Positions 15,580 to 24,270 of a stretch of DNA of 39,535 bases are shown here, in pieces. How positions within the stretch are numbered: the first letter of the stretch is position 1; every line of letters starts with the position of its first letter. A program made the translations under genes and the position numbers. Location: assembly GCA_021824575.1 (NCBI GenBank), contig JAKAKJ010000032.1, positions 1-39,535 of the forward strand, written 5' to 3'. The notes below the pieces were generated by a model, which did no database searches, was not told where the DNA came from, and saw only the letters and a list, made by a program, of their open reading frames with translations. The stretch comes from Chloroflexota bacterium. Lineage in GTDB: Bacteria; Chloroflexota; Anaerolineae; Anaerolineales; Villigracilaceae.

Positions 15580-18500
15580 ATGTATAGAAAAAAGAGTGTC
15601 ACCTTTTGGTCAATTCTTCTAGTTCTTGTAGTTTGTGTCAGCCTTGTAAATGTAAGGGTGGTTTGGGCAGATGATGGCACGCCAACGGACCCACCTCCAG
15701 CAGTTGTAACTGATGCTCCGTCCGCTACAGCGCCGGATGCAACGCAACAGGATGTTCCAACGGCTCAAGCATCAGATGCGCCATCAGAAGAAGCCACAGC
15801 ATTGGATTCGGCACAGCAAGATGCTCCGACAGTTCAGGAGACTACCATGCCGCCTGAATTTACACCGACGCCTGCATCGCTGAACGAATCGATGGCTACT
15901 GCAACGGAAGCGGCTACGACAACCCCGGACGCCACTGTGGGGGATTTGATTGCACAAGCGCCGAAAAATACTGATGTGGTTGTGCTAAATCAGAGCGGGG
16001 AACAGGTTCCGTTGGTGTCACAGGAGGCTGCGGATATCGTACAGACAGCCGACCCGATCTGGTGCCCGGCAAATATCACCACACCAACGCCGGGGGCCAA
16101 TGGTTGTACAACGAGTTTCTCTTCGATTGGCGATTTGCTTGCCAATATGAACAGCGCTGACTCGGCCAGTTGGGCGGCAAACTTTGCCCAAGATGGGGTT
16201 ATTTATTTGGCGCGTACAACAGACGCATCAACCACCATTACCTCCGCGGTAACCATCAACGATACAACGTATTCGAATCTGTTCAACAATTTCAAGAATT
16301 ACAACTTAACACTTCAGGGTGGATGGAATACAAGTACAGGCACAACAACGGATCAAACCGTCTTCGACGGCGCCAATGCAACTTTGGAGATTGGCACGAG
16401 CACCAATCCGTGGATCGGTTCGGTCACTCTCAACAACATCACCATCCAAAATGTGAGTTCAACGAGTCAGGCAAGTTTGTCCGTCAGCTCGGGCGGGACA
16501 GTGGAGATGAACAACGTTGTTGTCTCCGGCTCGGGCGCGGGACAGAACAACATTGATATCAATGCCTCCAACGCCAAGCTGAAGAATGTTCATTCATCGA
16601 ATAGCAATATGAACGGCATTGCAATTACAGCAACTGACGCAGGCACCGTCACATTGATGGATGTGATTGCCAGTAATAACGGGCATCAAGATGGCTCAAA
16701 TCGCTATGGTTCGGGCGTCCTCGTCAACGGCGCATCCACATTGATCAACGTGGTCGGCGGTTCTTATACAAATGATGCCCGCTATGGAATCGAAGCGACC
16801 AACAGCGCCAGCACTTCGCTCCCGATTGCAAATATCTGGACTGATCTGCCGGATTATTCACCGGGAAGCGTAGTTACCATCAGCGGCAATGACAATAGTC
16901 TCAACAACACCAATGTGGGATTCCTGGCAGGCGAAACTGTTCATGTGGATGTTACCGGACCAAACGGTTATGCAGCCACGTGTGATGGAATTGCGGATTC
17001 GTTTGGAAAGTGGTCGTGCCAGATAACGCTTTGGGCCAGTGATTTGGCAGGTGGAAGCTATACTTATATCGCTGTTGGTTTAACTTCCGGGATATCCATA
17101 TCCGGCTCGTTTGATGATTCTGTATCCAGTGTCACTATTACTTCACCAACAACTTCGAGTCCTGTGACTGTTACTTCGTTGCCGGCAAATGTCACTATTT
17201 CTTTCAATTACAGTACCAGCGCAGGGGGAACGACAACAGGTACAGCATCTGTAATTGGCGCTACAACAATTGCAAGTAACAGCAAGGCTCTTACAGGTGG
17301 AAATAATAAAGCAGATAGCATCACTGTTACGATTCCAGCGGGTACAGTGAATGGAAATTATGCTGCCAGTGTCGAGGTGAGCAATACAAGTGGACGAGGA
17401 AATCCATCTATAACAGACACTCAAAGCAATGCCATAATTGTGGCCATCCTTGCAACTCCAACGATCACATTCGATCCTGCGCCGAGCCCAACGTATTTGG
17501 GCGGCAACTTCACCGTCCATGCAACCACCAATTCAGATGGCGCTTTGACTTATAGCTATGTCAGCGGACCGTGTGCATTGGTCAATGCAAACACTGGCGT
17601 TTTTAGTTCTTCTGGCGCAGGGGTCTGCGTAGTGCAGGCGAACACTGCGGCTACTTCAACCTTCAGCGCCGGTTTTGCACAGCAGAGCGTTACGATTGCC
17701 AAGGCCACGCCAACCATTACGTTTGGCCCAGCGCCAACGCCCACTTATTTGGGCGGCAACTTCACGGTCAGCGCAACAACGACTAATACTGATAGTGGCA
17801 CATTGACTTATAGCGTTATGAGTGGACCATGTGCAATTGTAAGCGGAGCTACATTTAGTTCAACGGGTGCTGGCATCTGTGTAGTCCAGGCCAGCGGCGG
17901 GGCTACCACGAACTTTAATGCCGCGGCGCAAACTCAAAACATTTCGATTGCCAAGGCGACACCAACATTGTCCGTGTCCAATTCACCTGTGACTTATGAT
18001 GGTAGCACCCATTCGGCCTTGGTCTCCGGTTCCGTGGCCGGGTCCGTGACCAACGTTTTGACGGGCGGCGCGTCCTCTCAAACCAACGCAGCCACCTATG
18101 CGGTGACGGCGGACTTCACACCGACGGACATCACGAACTACAACAGTTTGACCGGCGCTTCGGCTGGCAATTTTGTGATCGAGCAGGCGACGCCCGTTCT
18201 GACCGTGACAAACTCGCCTGTGACCTATGACGGCAATCCGCATTCTGCGACTGTTTCCAGTTCCGTGCCCGGCGCTATCAGTAATATCCTGACGGGCGGC
18301 GCGGCAACACAGATAAATGTGGGCGTCTATGCGGTCGCCGCTGATTTCACCCCGGACGATACAACAAATTATAAGAGTCTAACCGGCGCATCGGCTGGTA
18401 ATTTCACCATCAGCCAACTCAGCCCAACGATTACATTCGATCCTGCGCCAAGCCCAACGTATTTGGGCGGCAACTTTACCGTCCATGCAACCACCAATTC

Positions 18501-20109
18501 AGACGGCGCTTTGACTTATAGCTACGTCAGCGGACCGTGTGCATTAGTGGATGCCAATACTGGCGAGTTTAGTTCCACTGGTGGAGGCACTTGTGTAGTT
18601 CAGGCGAATACCGCTGCAACTACGAATTTCAGCGCGGGGTCAGCGCAACAAAGCGTTACGATTGCGCCCGCGGCTCCAACGATCACATTCGATCCTGCGC
18701 CAAGCCCAGCGTATTTGGGCGGCAACTTCACTGTCAATGCGGCCACCAATTCAGATGGCGCTTTGACTTATAGCTACGTCAGCGGACCATGTGCATTTGT
18801 AAGTGGAGCTACATTCAGTTCAACGGGCGCAGGTATTTGTGTAATAGAAGCGGATACTGCCGCGACAACCAATTTCATTGCAGGTTTGGCTCAGCAAAGC
18901 GTCACGATTGCGAAAGCAAGCCAGACGATCACCGCGACAACGAGCGCGCCGTCCAATGCAACGTACAACACTACATTCACCGTGGCGGCTGCAGCCAGTT
19001 CTGGTTTGTCGGTTGCATACAGCAGTGGAAGCCCGACGGTATGCACGAATTCCGGCGCGACGTTCACAATGGTCACCGGCACTGGAACTTGTGTTGTCCA
19101 ATATGATCAAGCTGGTGACAGCGATTTCGATGCGGCTCCGCAAATCACAGAAAATGTCACCGCACAGAAAGCCGATCAAACGATCAACTTTGCGGCTCCT
19201 GCCAGTCCTGCAACGTTCAATACCACTTTTGCGGTATCTCCAACGTCAACTTCCGGTTTGCCTGTGATCGTGACTCCTTCCGGCGTATGCTCGATCTCCG
19301 GGAATATGGTTACCATGATGAGCGGCACCGGAGCCTGCGTTTTGACTGCATCACAAAGCGGCGATGCAAATTACGGCGCGGCCCCCGATGTTATTCAGAC
19401 GGTTGCCGCACAGAAGGCCAATCCGGTCATCACGTGGAACAATCCGGCTGCGATCTATGTTGGAACTGCATTGAGTTCGACGCAATTGAATGCGACCGCA
19501 TCCATTCCCGGATCTTTTGTGTACACACCCTCAGCTGGTACAGTCATGTCAGTTGTCGGTTCGGGTCAGATTTTGCACGTTGACTTTACTCCGTTCGACT
19601 TGCTTGATTACACCCCTGCATCCAAAGATGTGACCATCAGTGTTCTTCCGAAATCTTCCAGTGGGACCACTGGGGGCGCCAGCTCTGGAATTGGCGGCTT
19701 CGTCCCCGTTACCGGCGGCGGCGCGTTTGCGATTCGTTGTTCCAACCCGGCGGTGTATAACTTCCCGGTTGAGGGCTTCCGCGTTTCCTATTTCAATCTC
19801 TGCAATTTCCAGGGAACGCTCGAAGTGGAGCAGGCTTCGGGATTACCCGGCAAACTTCCCAATGGACGACCGTTTGTAAAAGGCTTGACTGCGAATGTGA
19901 TCCAGAACGGCGCGTTGGTCAATCCTCTGCCCTCCAGCTCGCAAATCCAGATTGAATTCCTGATCCCGGCGAATCAACAGAATGCAAATCTTGGCGTACT
20001 TTCGTGGAACGGGAGTCAATGGATTGAAATAACCGGCCAGAAGACTGCGGATGGATATTTCCGAATCACAACGAATCAGCCCGGCACATTCGTTCTGGTC
20101 ACGAAGTAA
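15580..20109 (+). CDS. Giant secreted surface protein with beta-helix and MBG/Ig-like repeats
   Basis: 1509 aa. Signal peptide about 1-31, cut near VWA-DDG. A Thr/Ala/Pro-rich stretch (32-135) follows, then a right-handed beta-helix-like region (about 150-415) rich in Asn and short strands, and an Ig-like domain beginning LPDYSPGSVVTISG (about 421). Six related beta-sandwich repeats of 80-85 aa start TITF or TIT (near 626, 711, 947, 1032, 1113, 1198). Four of them share SGPCA...CVV, two Cys that could form a disulfide. Two MBG-type repeats with VTYDG (near 795 and 870) interrupt them. After GGFVPVTGGG (about 1367) comes a C-terminal domain ending TFVLVTK. No membrane anchor is seen. Likely adhesion or sheath function; unproven. 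Confidence 0.85.
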   Translation: MYRKKSVTFWSILLVLVVCVSLVNVRVVWADDGTPTDPPPAVVTDAPSATAPDATQQDVPTAQASDAPSEEATALDSAQQDAPTVQETTMPPEFTPTPASLNESMATATEAATTTPDATVGDLIAQAPKNTDVVVLNQSGEQVPLVSQEAADIVQTADPIWCPANITTPTPGANGCTTSFSSIGDLLANMNSADSASWAANFAQDGVIYLARTTDASTTITSAVTINDTTYSNLFNNFKNYNLTLQGGWNTSTGTTTDQTVFDGANATLEIGTSTNPWIGSVTLNNITIQNVSSTSQASLSVSSGGTVEMNNVVVSGSGAGQNNIDINASNAKLKNVHSSNSNMNGIAITATDAGTVTLMDVIASNNGHQDGSNRYGSGVLVNGASTLINVVGGSYTNDARYGIEATNSASTSLPIANIWTDLPDYSPGSVVTISGNDNSLNNTNVGFLAGETVHVDVTGPNGYAATCDGIADSFGKWSCQITLWASDLAGGSYTYIAVGLTSGISISGSFDDSVSSVTITSPTTSSPVTVTSLPANVTISFNYSTSAGGTTTGTASVIGATTIASNSKALTGGNNKADSITVTIPAGTVNGNYAASVEVSNTSGRGNPSITDTQSNAIIVAILATPTITFDPAPSPTYLGGNFTVHATTNSDGALTYSYVSGPCALVNANTGVFSSSGAGVCVVQANTAATSTFSAGFAQQSVTIAKATPTITFGPAPTPTYLGGNFTVSATTTNTDSGTLTYSVMSGPCAIVSGATFSSTGAGICVVQASGGATTNFNAAAQTQNISIAKATPTLSVSNSPVTYDGSTHSALVSGSVAGSVTNVLTGGASSQTNAATYAVTADFTPTDITNYNSLTGASAGNFVIEQATPVLTVTNSPVTYDGNPHSATVSSSVPGAISNILTGGAATQINVGVYAVAADFTPDDTTNYKSLTGASAGNFTISQLSPTITFDPAPSPTYLGGNFTVHATTNSDGALTYSYVSGPCALVDANTGEFSSTGGGTCVVQANTAATTNFSAGSAQQSVTIAPAAPTITFDPAPSPAYLGGNFTVNAATNSDGALTYSYVSGPCAFVSGATFSSTGAGICVIEADTAATTNFIAGLAQQSVTIAKASQTITATTSAPSNATYNTTFTVAAAASSGLSVAYSSGSPTVCTNSGATFTMVTGTGTCVVQYDQAGDSDFDAAPQITENVTAQKADQTINFAAPASPATFNTTFAVSPTSTSGLPVIVTPSGVCSISGNMVTMMSGTGACVLTASQSGDANYGAAPDVIQTVAAQKANPVITWNNPAAIYVGTALSSTQLNATASIPGSFVYTPSAGTVMSVVGSGQILHVDFTPFDLLDYTPASKDVTISVLPKSSSGTTGGASSGIGGFVPVTGGGAFAIRCSNPAVYNFPVEGFRVSYFNLCNFQGTLEVEQASGLPGKLPNGRPFVKGLTANVIQNGALVNPLPSSSQIQIEFLIPANQQNANLGVLSWNGSQWIEITGQKTADGYFRITTNQPGTFVLVTK
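17461..18916 (+). repeat. Internal mosaic repeats within the surface-protein gene
   Basis: The 240-250-bp units beginning at about 17461, 18424 and 18680 are almost identical in their first halves. The unit near 18680 has a second half closer to the unit near 17713 (GTAAGYGGAGCTACATT), so it looks like a recombinant of two neighbours. Confidence 0.7.
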
Positions 20110-20133
20110 ACCAGGTAAAATTCACTCTAATCC

Positions 20134-20165
20134 TGAGGGACGGCGTTAAGCCGTCCCTCAATTTT
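20134..20165 (+). terminator. Terminator-like hairpin after the surface-protein gene
   Basis: A perfect 11-bp stem, 20134-20144/20150-20160, with the loop GTTAA, followed by ATTTT. It ends 17 nt before the next gene's start, so read-through would place the hairpin just upstream of that ribosome binding site. Confidence 0.65.
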
Positions 20166-20181
20166 GCAAAAGGAATATTTT

Positions 20182-20697
20182 GTGAAAAAGCTTGTCTGGC
20201 TATTCTTCGTTTTGATATCCTCCCTCTTACTCAACGCTTGCGGAATCCTACAAGCTTCGCCGAGTTCGACGGCTACCGTAACGGTTGCCCCAACGCTGAC
20301 GGCTACCCCGGATCCGTGCGCGGCGGCGAACTTGTCAGCCTCTGTGAAAAAAGTAAACGATCTTCAGCGTGAATTCGACGATGCATCGCAGCTGGCATCC
20401 AATCTTTCGCGGGATCAATTGCCAGATTCGATTGCCAGCCTTCAACGCATCCGCCGCGCCTCCGAGGATCTGGAAGTTCCATCATGTCTTGATACGCTCA
20501 AGACCTATCAATTAGATCATATGAATACAGTCATTCAAACCCTGTTGGCTTTTGTGGGCGGGGCGGATCAAAAATCATTGACTGATGGAATCGCCCGCGC
20601 CAGACAGGAACACGATCAATACACATTGGAAATGGCGCGGCTCCTTGGCATCACGGTGACGCCAGCTGCTGTGGCAACAAATACGCCATCGAAATAA
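20182..20697 (+). CDS. Small lipoprotein of unknown function
   Basis: 171 aa from GTG 20182, preferred because AAGGA lies 8 nt upstream and it gives a clean signal MKKLVWLFFVLISSLLLNAC with a lipobox (LNAC, Cys20). A TTG at 20164 is the alternative. After a Thr/Pro-rich spacer (about 25-45) the protein is alpha-helical with two Cys (in DPCAAA and VPSCLD) that may pair. The C-terminus is again Thr/Pro-rich. No family recognised. It follows the giant surface protein on the same strand and may be exported with it. Confidence 0.7.
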   Translation: MKKLVWLFFVLISSLLLNACGILQASPSSTATVTVAPTLTATPDPCAAANLSASVKKVNDLQREFDDASQLASNLSRDQLPDSIASLQRIRRASEDLEVPSCLDTLKTYQLDHMNTVIQTLLAFVGGADQKSLTDGIARARQEHDQYTLEMARLLGITVTPAAVATNTPSK

Positions 20698-20728
20698 ATA
20701 TAAGCGGGTCAGGGAATCGAATGATAAA

Positions 20729-20759
20729 AAGACCTCCTGCAATAATTGCGGGAGGTCTT
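20729..20759 (-). terminator. Intrinsic terminator between convergent genes
   Basis: A 12-bp stem (20729-20740/20748-20759, one G-U pair) with a 7-nt loop. On the reverse strand it is followed by TTTTTATCATT, serving the Yip1-family gene; in the forward direction it may also block read-through. Confidence 0.7.
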
Positions 20760-20778
20760 GATTTGATGGGGTTGAATA

Positions 20779-21513
20779 TTACGGAGCTGTCAGGCTTTGG
20801 TTGATCGTGCTGAACGCATTGCCGATGGCCGGGCCAAGAGCAAAGATCATAACGCCGACGATGCAGGCGCACAACAATCCGATCACCAGCCCCGGAATGA
20901 ACACTGCGCCCAGCGCCGCGCCCCAGCCAAATTGATTGACACCTTTGACTGCAATCACTTCGAGCACGATGATGTAGATCGAGAAAACGAAGAGCAATAT
21001 ACTGAAGCAAAGTCCTACAAATGGAATCGCAGCAAGCAGGCTAAACACCCCCGCAACTATCGAGTACGGCGCGGCGAACGCGGCCCACGCATAGGCCAAT
21101 TGGGCGCTGGTTCCTCTGCCGCCAAACATTTTTGCGATCCACTGGACGAGCACCACCCCGATGGCAAAAAAGATGGTGCCAATCAGAGCGAGAATGGGGG
21201 CGCCGCAGACCAGACGTATTGCTGTGCTGGCAAATCCGCCGCCCACTTGTTGTCCCGTGTCTATGCCATATTGCGACAACATGCTTCCAAGCGCTCTCTG
21301 GGGGACAAGAAATGACAGGAAAAACTCAATGAGGAAACCAACAAAAACCCACAAATACGCAGTGCTTGATTTGGCATTCGGCGATGCCGCCAATTCGGCG
21401 AAAGTTGCTTCGCTGGGTTTGGTCAGCGCGTCCATCCAGACTTGGAAAAATGGTTTGGGGCCGCTGGACATGGGCATTGTAGGCGGCACGCCAGTTCCGG
21501 ACATTTGATTCAT
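20779..21513 (-). CDS. Yip1-family multi-pass membrane protein
   Basis: 244 aa from ATG 21513, with AGAGGAGG about 6 nt upstream; an upstream in-frame ATG (21567) lacks this site. A cytosolic Pro/Met-rich N-terminus (about 30 residues) precedes FFQVWMDALTKPSEATFAELAASP, typical of bacterial Yip1/DUF1282-like proteins. Five hydrophobic segments follow. Function in bacteria is not established. The gene is divergent from uvrC and convergent with the lipoprotein gene. Confidence 0.75.
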   Translation of the reverse strand: MNQMSGTGVPPTMPMSSGPKPFFQVWMDALTKPSEATFAELAASPNAKSSTAYLWVFVGFLIEFFLSFLVPQRALGSMLSQYGIDTGQQVGGGFASTAIRLVCGAPILALIGTIFFAIGVVLVQWIAKMFGGRGTSAQLAYAWAAFAAPYSIVAGVFSLLAAIPFVGLCFSILLFVFSIYIIVLEVIAVKGVNQFGWGAALGAVFIPGLVIGLLCACIVGVMIFALGPAIGNAFSTINQSLTAP

Positions 21514-21544
21514 AAAAGCCTCCTCTGAAAGAATGGTTTTGTTA

Positions 21545-21553
21545 CTTATAGCA
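21545..21553 (-). promoter_or_regulatory. Extended -10 promoter candidate for the Yip1-family gene
   Basis: Reverse strand TGCTATAAG. A start near 21538 would give a 25-nt leader ending in AGAGGAGG and the ATG. Confidence 0.4.
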
Positions 21554-21623
21554 TTTCTGTAAGACAATTACAATAGCCCAAAACACCTACGGTCATGAAC
21601 AGATACGAGTAAAATTGCCTGCA

Positions 21624-23510
21624 ATGGAAATTGCCGAACACATCAAAGGTATTCTTGCCACGCTCCCAACCAAGCCCGGTTGTTATATTTACCGCAACAC
21701 CGCGGGCGATGTGATCTATGTTGGCAAGGCCATCAACTTGCGGAACCGCGTCCGCTCATATTTTCACGCGGACAACAGCCACGACGCAAAGACACGCCGC
21801 CTCGTGCGCGAGGTAGCGAACATCGAATGGATTTTGGTCGGATCGGAACTCGAGGCGCTGATCCTCGAGATGAATCTCATCAAGAAGCACCGGCCCAAAT
21901 TCAATGTTCGGCTCAAGGACGACAAGCGTTATCCGTACATCAAAGTTCATTGGGCTGACCCGTTTCCAAAAGTTACGGTGACGCGGCAGATGGCCGAGGA
22001 CGGCTCGCGTTATTTCGGGCCGTATACATCGGCATGGGCAGTTTATCAAACGCTGGATGTGCTGCGCCGCATCTTTCCGTATTTGACGTGTGATCGCGAG
22101 ATCACCGGCCAGGACAAGCGGGCGTGCCTTTACTACGACATCAAACTGTGTACCGCGCCTTGCATCGGTGCGGTCAACCAGGCCGGATACCGCCAAATGA
22201 TTTCTGACTTGATGTCCTTCCTCAGCGGACACAGCGAAGAGATCGTCACGCGCATGCAAAATGAAATGCAGAAGGCTGCGGACGAAATGCGCTTTGAAAA
22301 AGCTGCGGCATTGCGCGACCAACTCAAGGCGATTGAATCAATCATCGAACGACAAAAGGTTGTCTTTGCAACGGATTACAAAGACTCGGATGTTCTCGCC
22401 ATGGCACGCTCGGATGGTGAAGCTTGTGTGCAAATCTTTTTCATCCGCAACGGAAAGTTGATCGGACGCGAATACTTTATTTTGGAAGGCACGGAAGATA
22501 CCGGCGATTCCGAAGTAATGGCAGAATTTGTAAAGCAGTTTTATGCTGAAGCCGCCACCGTTCCAGAGCAGGTAATGCTGCCGCAGGAAATTGAAGTCGA
22601 AGAAGCAAAGATCATCGGCCAGTGGATGCGGTCGAGACGCGGCGGCGAAAAAGTGGAATTCTTCGTCCCGAAGAAGGGACAGCCGCATGATCTTGTAAAA
22701 ATGGCGGCGGAGAACGCGTCAGAGACATTGTCTGCGCTGCGGGCGCAATGGCAGGCGGATACACACAAACAGGAGCAGGCCTTAGCTGAACTCCAGTCCG
22801 CGCTGCAATTGCCTGAGCCGCCGAACCGCATCGAATGTTATGACATTTCCAATACGCAGGGTACAGCCATCATCGGCGCGATGGTCGTGTTCGAGCAGGG
22901 CGTGCCAGCGAAGAGTCTATATCGCAAGTTCAACATCGAAAGCGTGGTCGGCGCGCCGGACGATTTTGCTTCGATGGAGGAGATGTTAACGCGGCGATTC
23001 CGCAGATGGAAAGCAAGTCAGGACGCTTCGACTTCGCACAGTGGGAATCCGCTTCCGGGGTCCAAGCCGGACGCGTCGTTTTCGTTTTTGCCTGATCTCA
23101 TCATCATTGACGGCGGAAAAGGCCAGCTTGGGCGCGCCGTCGGCGTCCTTGAGAAAGCCGGTTTATCCGGCAAGGTTCCCATCGTGGGTCTCGCAAAACA
23201 ACAGGAAGAAATTTTCTTCCCAAATAAATCCGACTCGCTGATGCTGCCGCGACATTCGCAGGCGCTTTATCTCGTCCAGCGCATCCGTGACGAGGCGCAT
23301 CGTTACGGCATCACCGCGCATCGCAAGAAACGCACGAAGCTGGGCATGGCCTCGCAATTGGATTCGATTCCCGGCATTGGCCCGACGCGCCGAAAGGCGC
23401 TCTTGAAACATTTCGGGTCTGTGGATAAGATTAGGGAAGCAAGCATTGAGGAATTGAAGGCTGTCGTGCCGGAAAACGCAGCGCAGTCCATCAAAGCACA
23501 TTTGGAGTGA
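21624..23510 (+). CDS. uvrC: UvrABC excinuclease subunit C
   Basis: 628 aa from ATG 21624; a TTG nine nt earlier is possible, and the ribosome binding site is weak for both. Domains: GIY-YIG nuclease (about 10-95, PGCYIYRN...VIYVGKA) for the 3' incision, a Cys-containing region (CLYYDIKLCTAPCIG), the UvrB-binding helix pair (about 205-240), the RNase H-like 5' nuclease (CYDISNTQGTAIIGAMVVF and LIIIDGGKGQLG supply acidic residues), and the C-terminal helix-hairpin-helix (SIPGIGPTRRKALLKHFGS). It works with UvrA/UvrB in nucleotide excision repair. A Ser/Gly/Pro-rich insert (about 472-492) precedes LPDLIIIDGG. Confidence 0.95.
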   Translation: MEIAEHIKGILATLPTKPGCYIYRNTAGDVIYVGKAINLRNRVRSYFHADNSHDAKTRRLVREVANIEWILVGSELEALILEMNLIKKHRPKFNVRLKDDKRYPYIKVHWADPFPKVTVTRQMAEDGSRYFGPYTSAWAVYQTLDVLRRIFPYLTCDREITGQDKRACLYYDIKLCTAPCIGAVNQAGYRQMISDLMSFLSGHSEEIVTRMQNEMQKAADEMRFEKAAALRDQLKAIESIIERQKVVFATDYKDSDVLAMARSDGEACVQIFFIRNGKLIGREYFILEGTEDTGDSEVMAEFVKQFYAEAATVPEQVMLPQEIEVEEAKIIGQWMRSRRGGEKVEFFVPKKGQPHDLVKMAAENASETLSALRAQWQADTHKQEQALAELQSALQLPEPPNRIECYDISNTQGTAIIGAMVVFEQGVPAKSLYRKFNIESVVGAPDDFASMEEMLTRRFRRWKASQDASTSHSGNPLPGSKPDASFSFLPDLIIIDGGKGQLGRAVGVLEKAGLSGKVPIVGLAKQQEEIFFPNKSDSLMLPRHSQALYLVQRIRDEAHRYGITAHRKKRTKLGMASQLDSIPGIGPTRRKALLKHFGSVDKIREASIEELKAVVPENAAQSIKAHLE

Positions 23511-23511
23511 A

Positions 23512-23590
23512 AGTCAACAGGTCTAACAGGTCAATAAGTTCGACATGTCAGACTTGTAAGACTTGTAAGACCACTGGACTTGTTAGACTG
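23512..23590. repeat. Short degenerate repeat tract
   Basis: The gap between uvrC and the receiver-domain gene consists of variants of GACTTGTAAGAC and GTCTAACAGGTC, with outer inverted copies GTCTAACA (23521-23528) and TGTTAGAC (23581-23588). It has the look of a slippage-prone spacer. Confidence 0.5.
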
Positions 23591-23598
23591 ATGAAATC

Positions 23599-23985
23599 AT
23601 GAAACAAATTTGGATTGTAGACGACGACGAAGAAATGATCCGCGCCATCCGGTTGATGCTGAAACTGCTCAACTGCGAAGTGACATCATATCTCAGCGCG
23701 CGTTCAGCCGCATCGGCTTTTGCGACGGGCAAGCAGCCGGATTTGTTGATCCTCGACATCAACATGCCCGAAGTCACCGGACTTGATCTGCTGGAATTTC
23801 TGCGGCGGCGCGGCGGCTGGAAGGATTTGCCAATCATCATGCTTTCCACCGAAGCCGCGGACGTGACGGTGGACAAGGCGCTCGAACTCGGTGCGGACGG
23901 TTACGTGTCCAAGCCGGTTACAATCGAAGAATTGGAGAAGGTCATGAACGCGGCCTTCCAGAAACATCAGAAAGGTTTGTTATAA
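23599..23985 (+). CDS. Single-domain response regulator (receiver only)
   Basis: 128 aa, one REC domain with nothing attached. Acidic pocket VDDDEE (8-12), phospho-acceptor Asp53 in LLILDINMPEVTG, switch Ser83 in IIMLST, and Lys105 in SKPV. Such CheY/Spo0F-like proteins act by protein-protein contacts or phosphorelay. No histidine kinase is in the window. Its stop TAA is followed without a gap by the ATG of a 40-aa membrane peptide, suggesting coupling. Confidence 0.9.
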   Translation: MKQIWIVDDDEEMIRAIRLMLKLLNCEVTSYLSARSAASAFATGKQPDLLILDINMPEVTGLDLLEFLRRRGGWKDLPIIMLSTEAADVTVDKALELGADGYVSKPVTIEELEKVMNAAFQKHQKGLL

Positions 23986-24108
23986 ATGGCGAGAAGCAAG
24001 ACACAAACGAGAAAGACAAATCGTCCAAGCACGAGTCAAATCATCTTCACGGTATTGACGCTGGTCATCGTTTTCTCCTTCATCCTTTCACTTTTCGTAA
24101 AATTGTAG
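23986..24108 (+). CDS. 40-aa single-pass membrane peptide
   Basis: Starts MARSKTQTRKTNRPSTSQ, a strongly basic N-terminus, then one hydrophobic helix (about 19-38) and ends FVKL. The ATG directly follows the stop of the receiver-domain gene (23983-23985), so ribosomes could reinitiate. The positive-inside rule puts the N-terminus in the cytosol. No family assigned. The clean charge/helix layout and coupling argue that it is real. Confidence 0.6.
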   Translation: MARSKTQTRKTNRPSTSQIIFTVLTLVIVFSFILSLFVKL

Positions 24109-24172
24109 ATTGAACGAATCGATTCTTTTGGTTGGAGCCGATGGATTCGCCGGCTCAGTTTTGTGTTGCTGG

Positions 24173-24244
24173 TATAATGCTGCCGCTCAAAAGCAATCCG
24201 CTAATCTCCGCGAATTCGCGTGAAAATTTTTGGCGGAAATTAGC
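24173..24244 (+). promoter_or_regulatory. prfA promoter and leader hairpin
   Basis: TATAAT at 24173-24178 would start transcription near 24185. The leader then contains arms 24200-24211 and 24233-24244 (11 of 12 paired), with the 12-bp palindrome CGCGAATTCGCG (24209-24220) near the left arm. This could be a regulatory hairpin or a dispersed palindrome. Confidence 0.45.
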
Positions 24245-24270
24245 ATACCTTCGCGGAAACAGGAATCTTT

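Noticed and set aside
19680-19715. FVPVTGGG as a sortase sorting signal of the surface protein
   Set aside because: It is about 140 residues from the C-terminus and is not followed by a hydrophobic helix and basic tail.
23512-23590. CRISPR array in the repeat tract after uvrC
   Set aside because: Units are about 10-12 bp, degenerate and without spacers of constant length.
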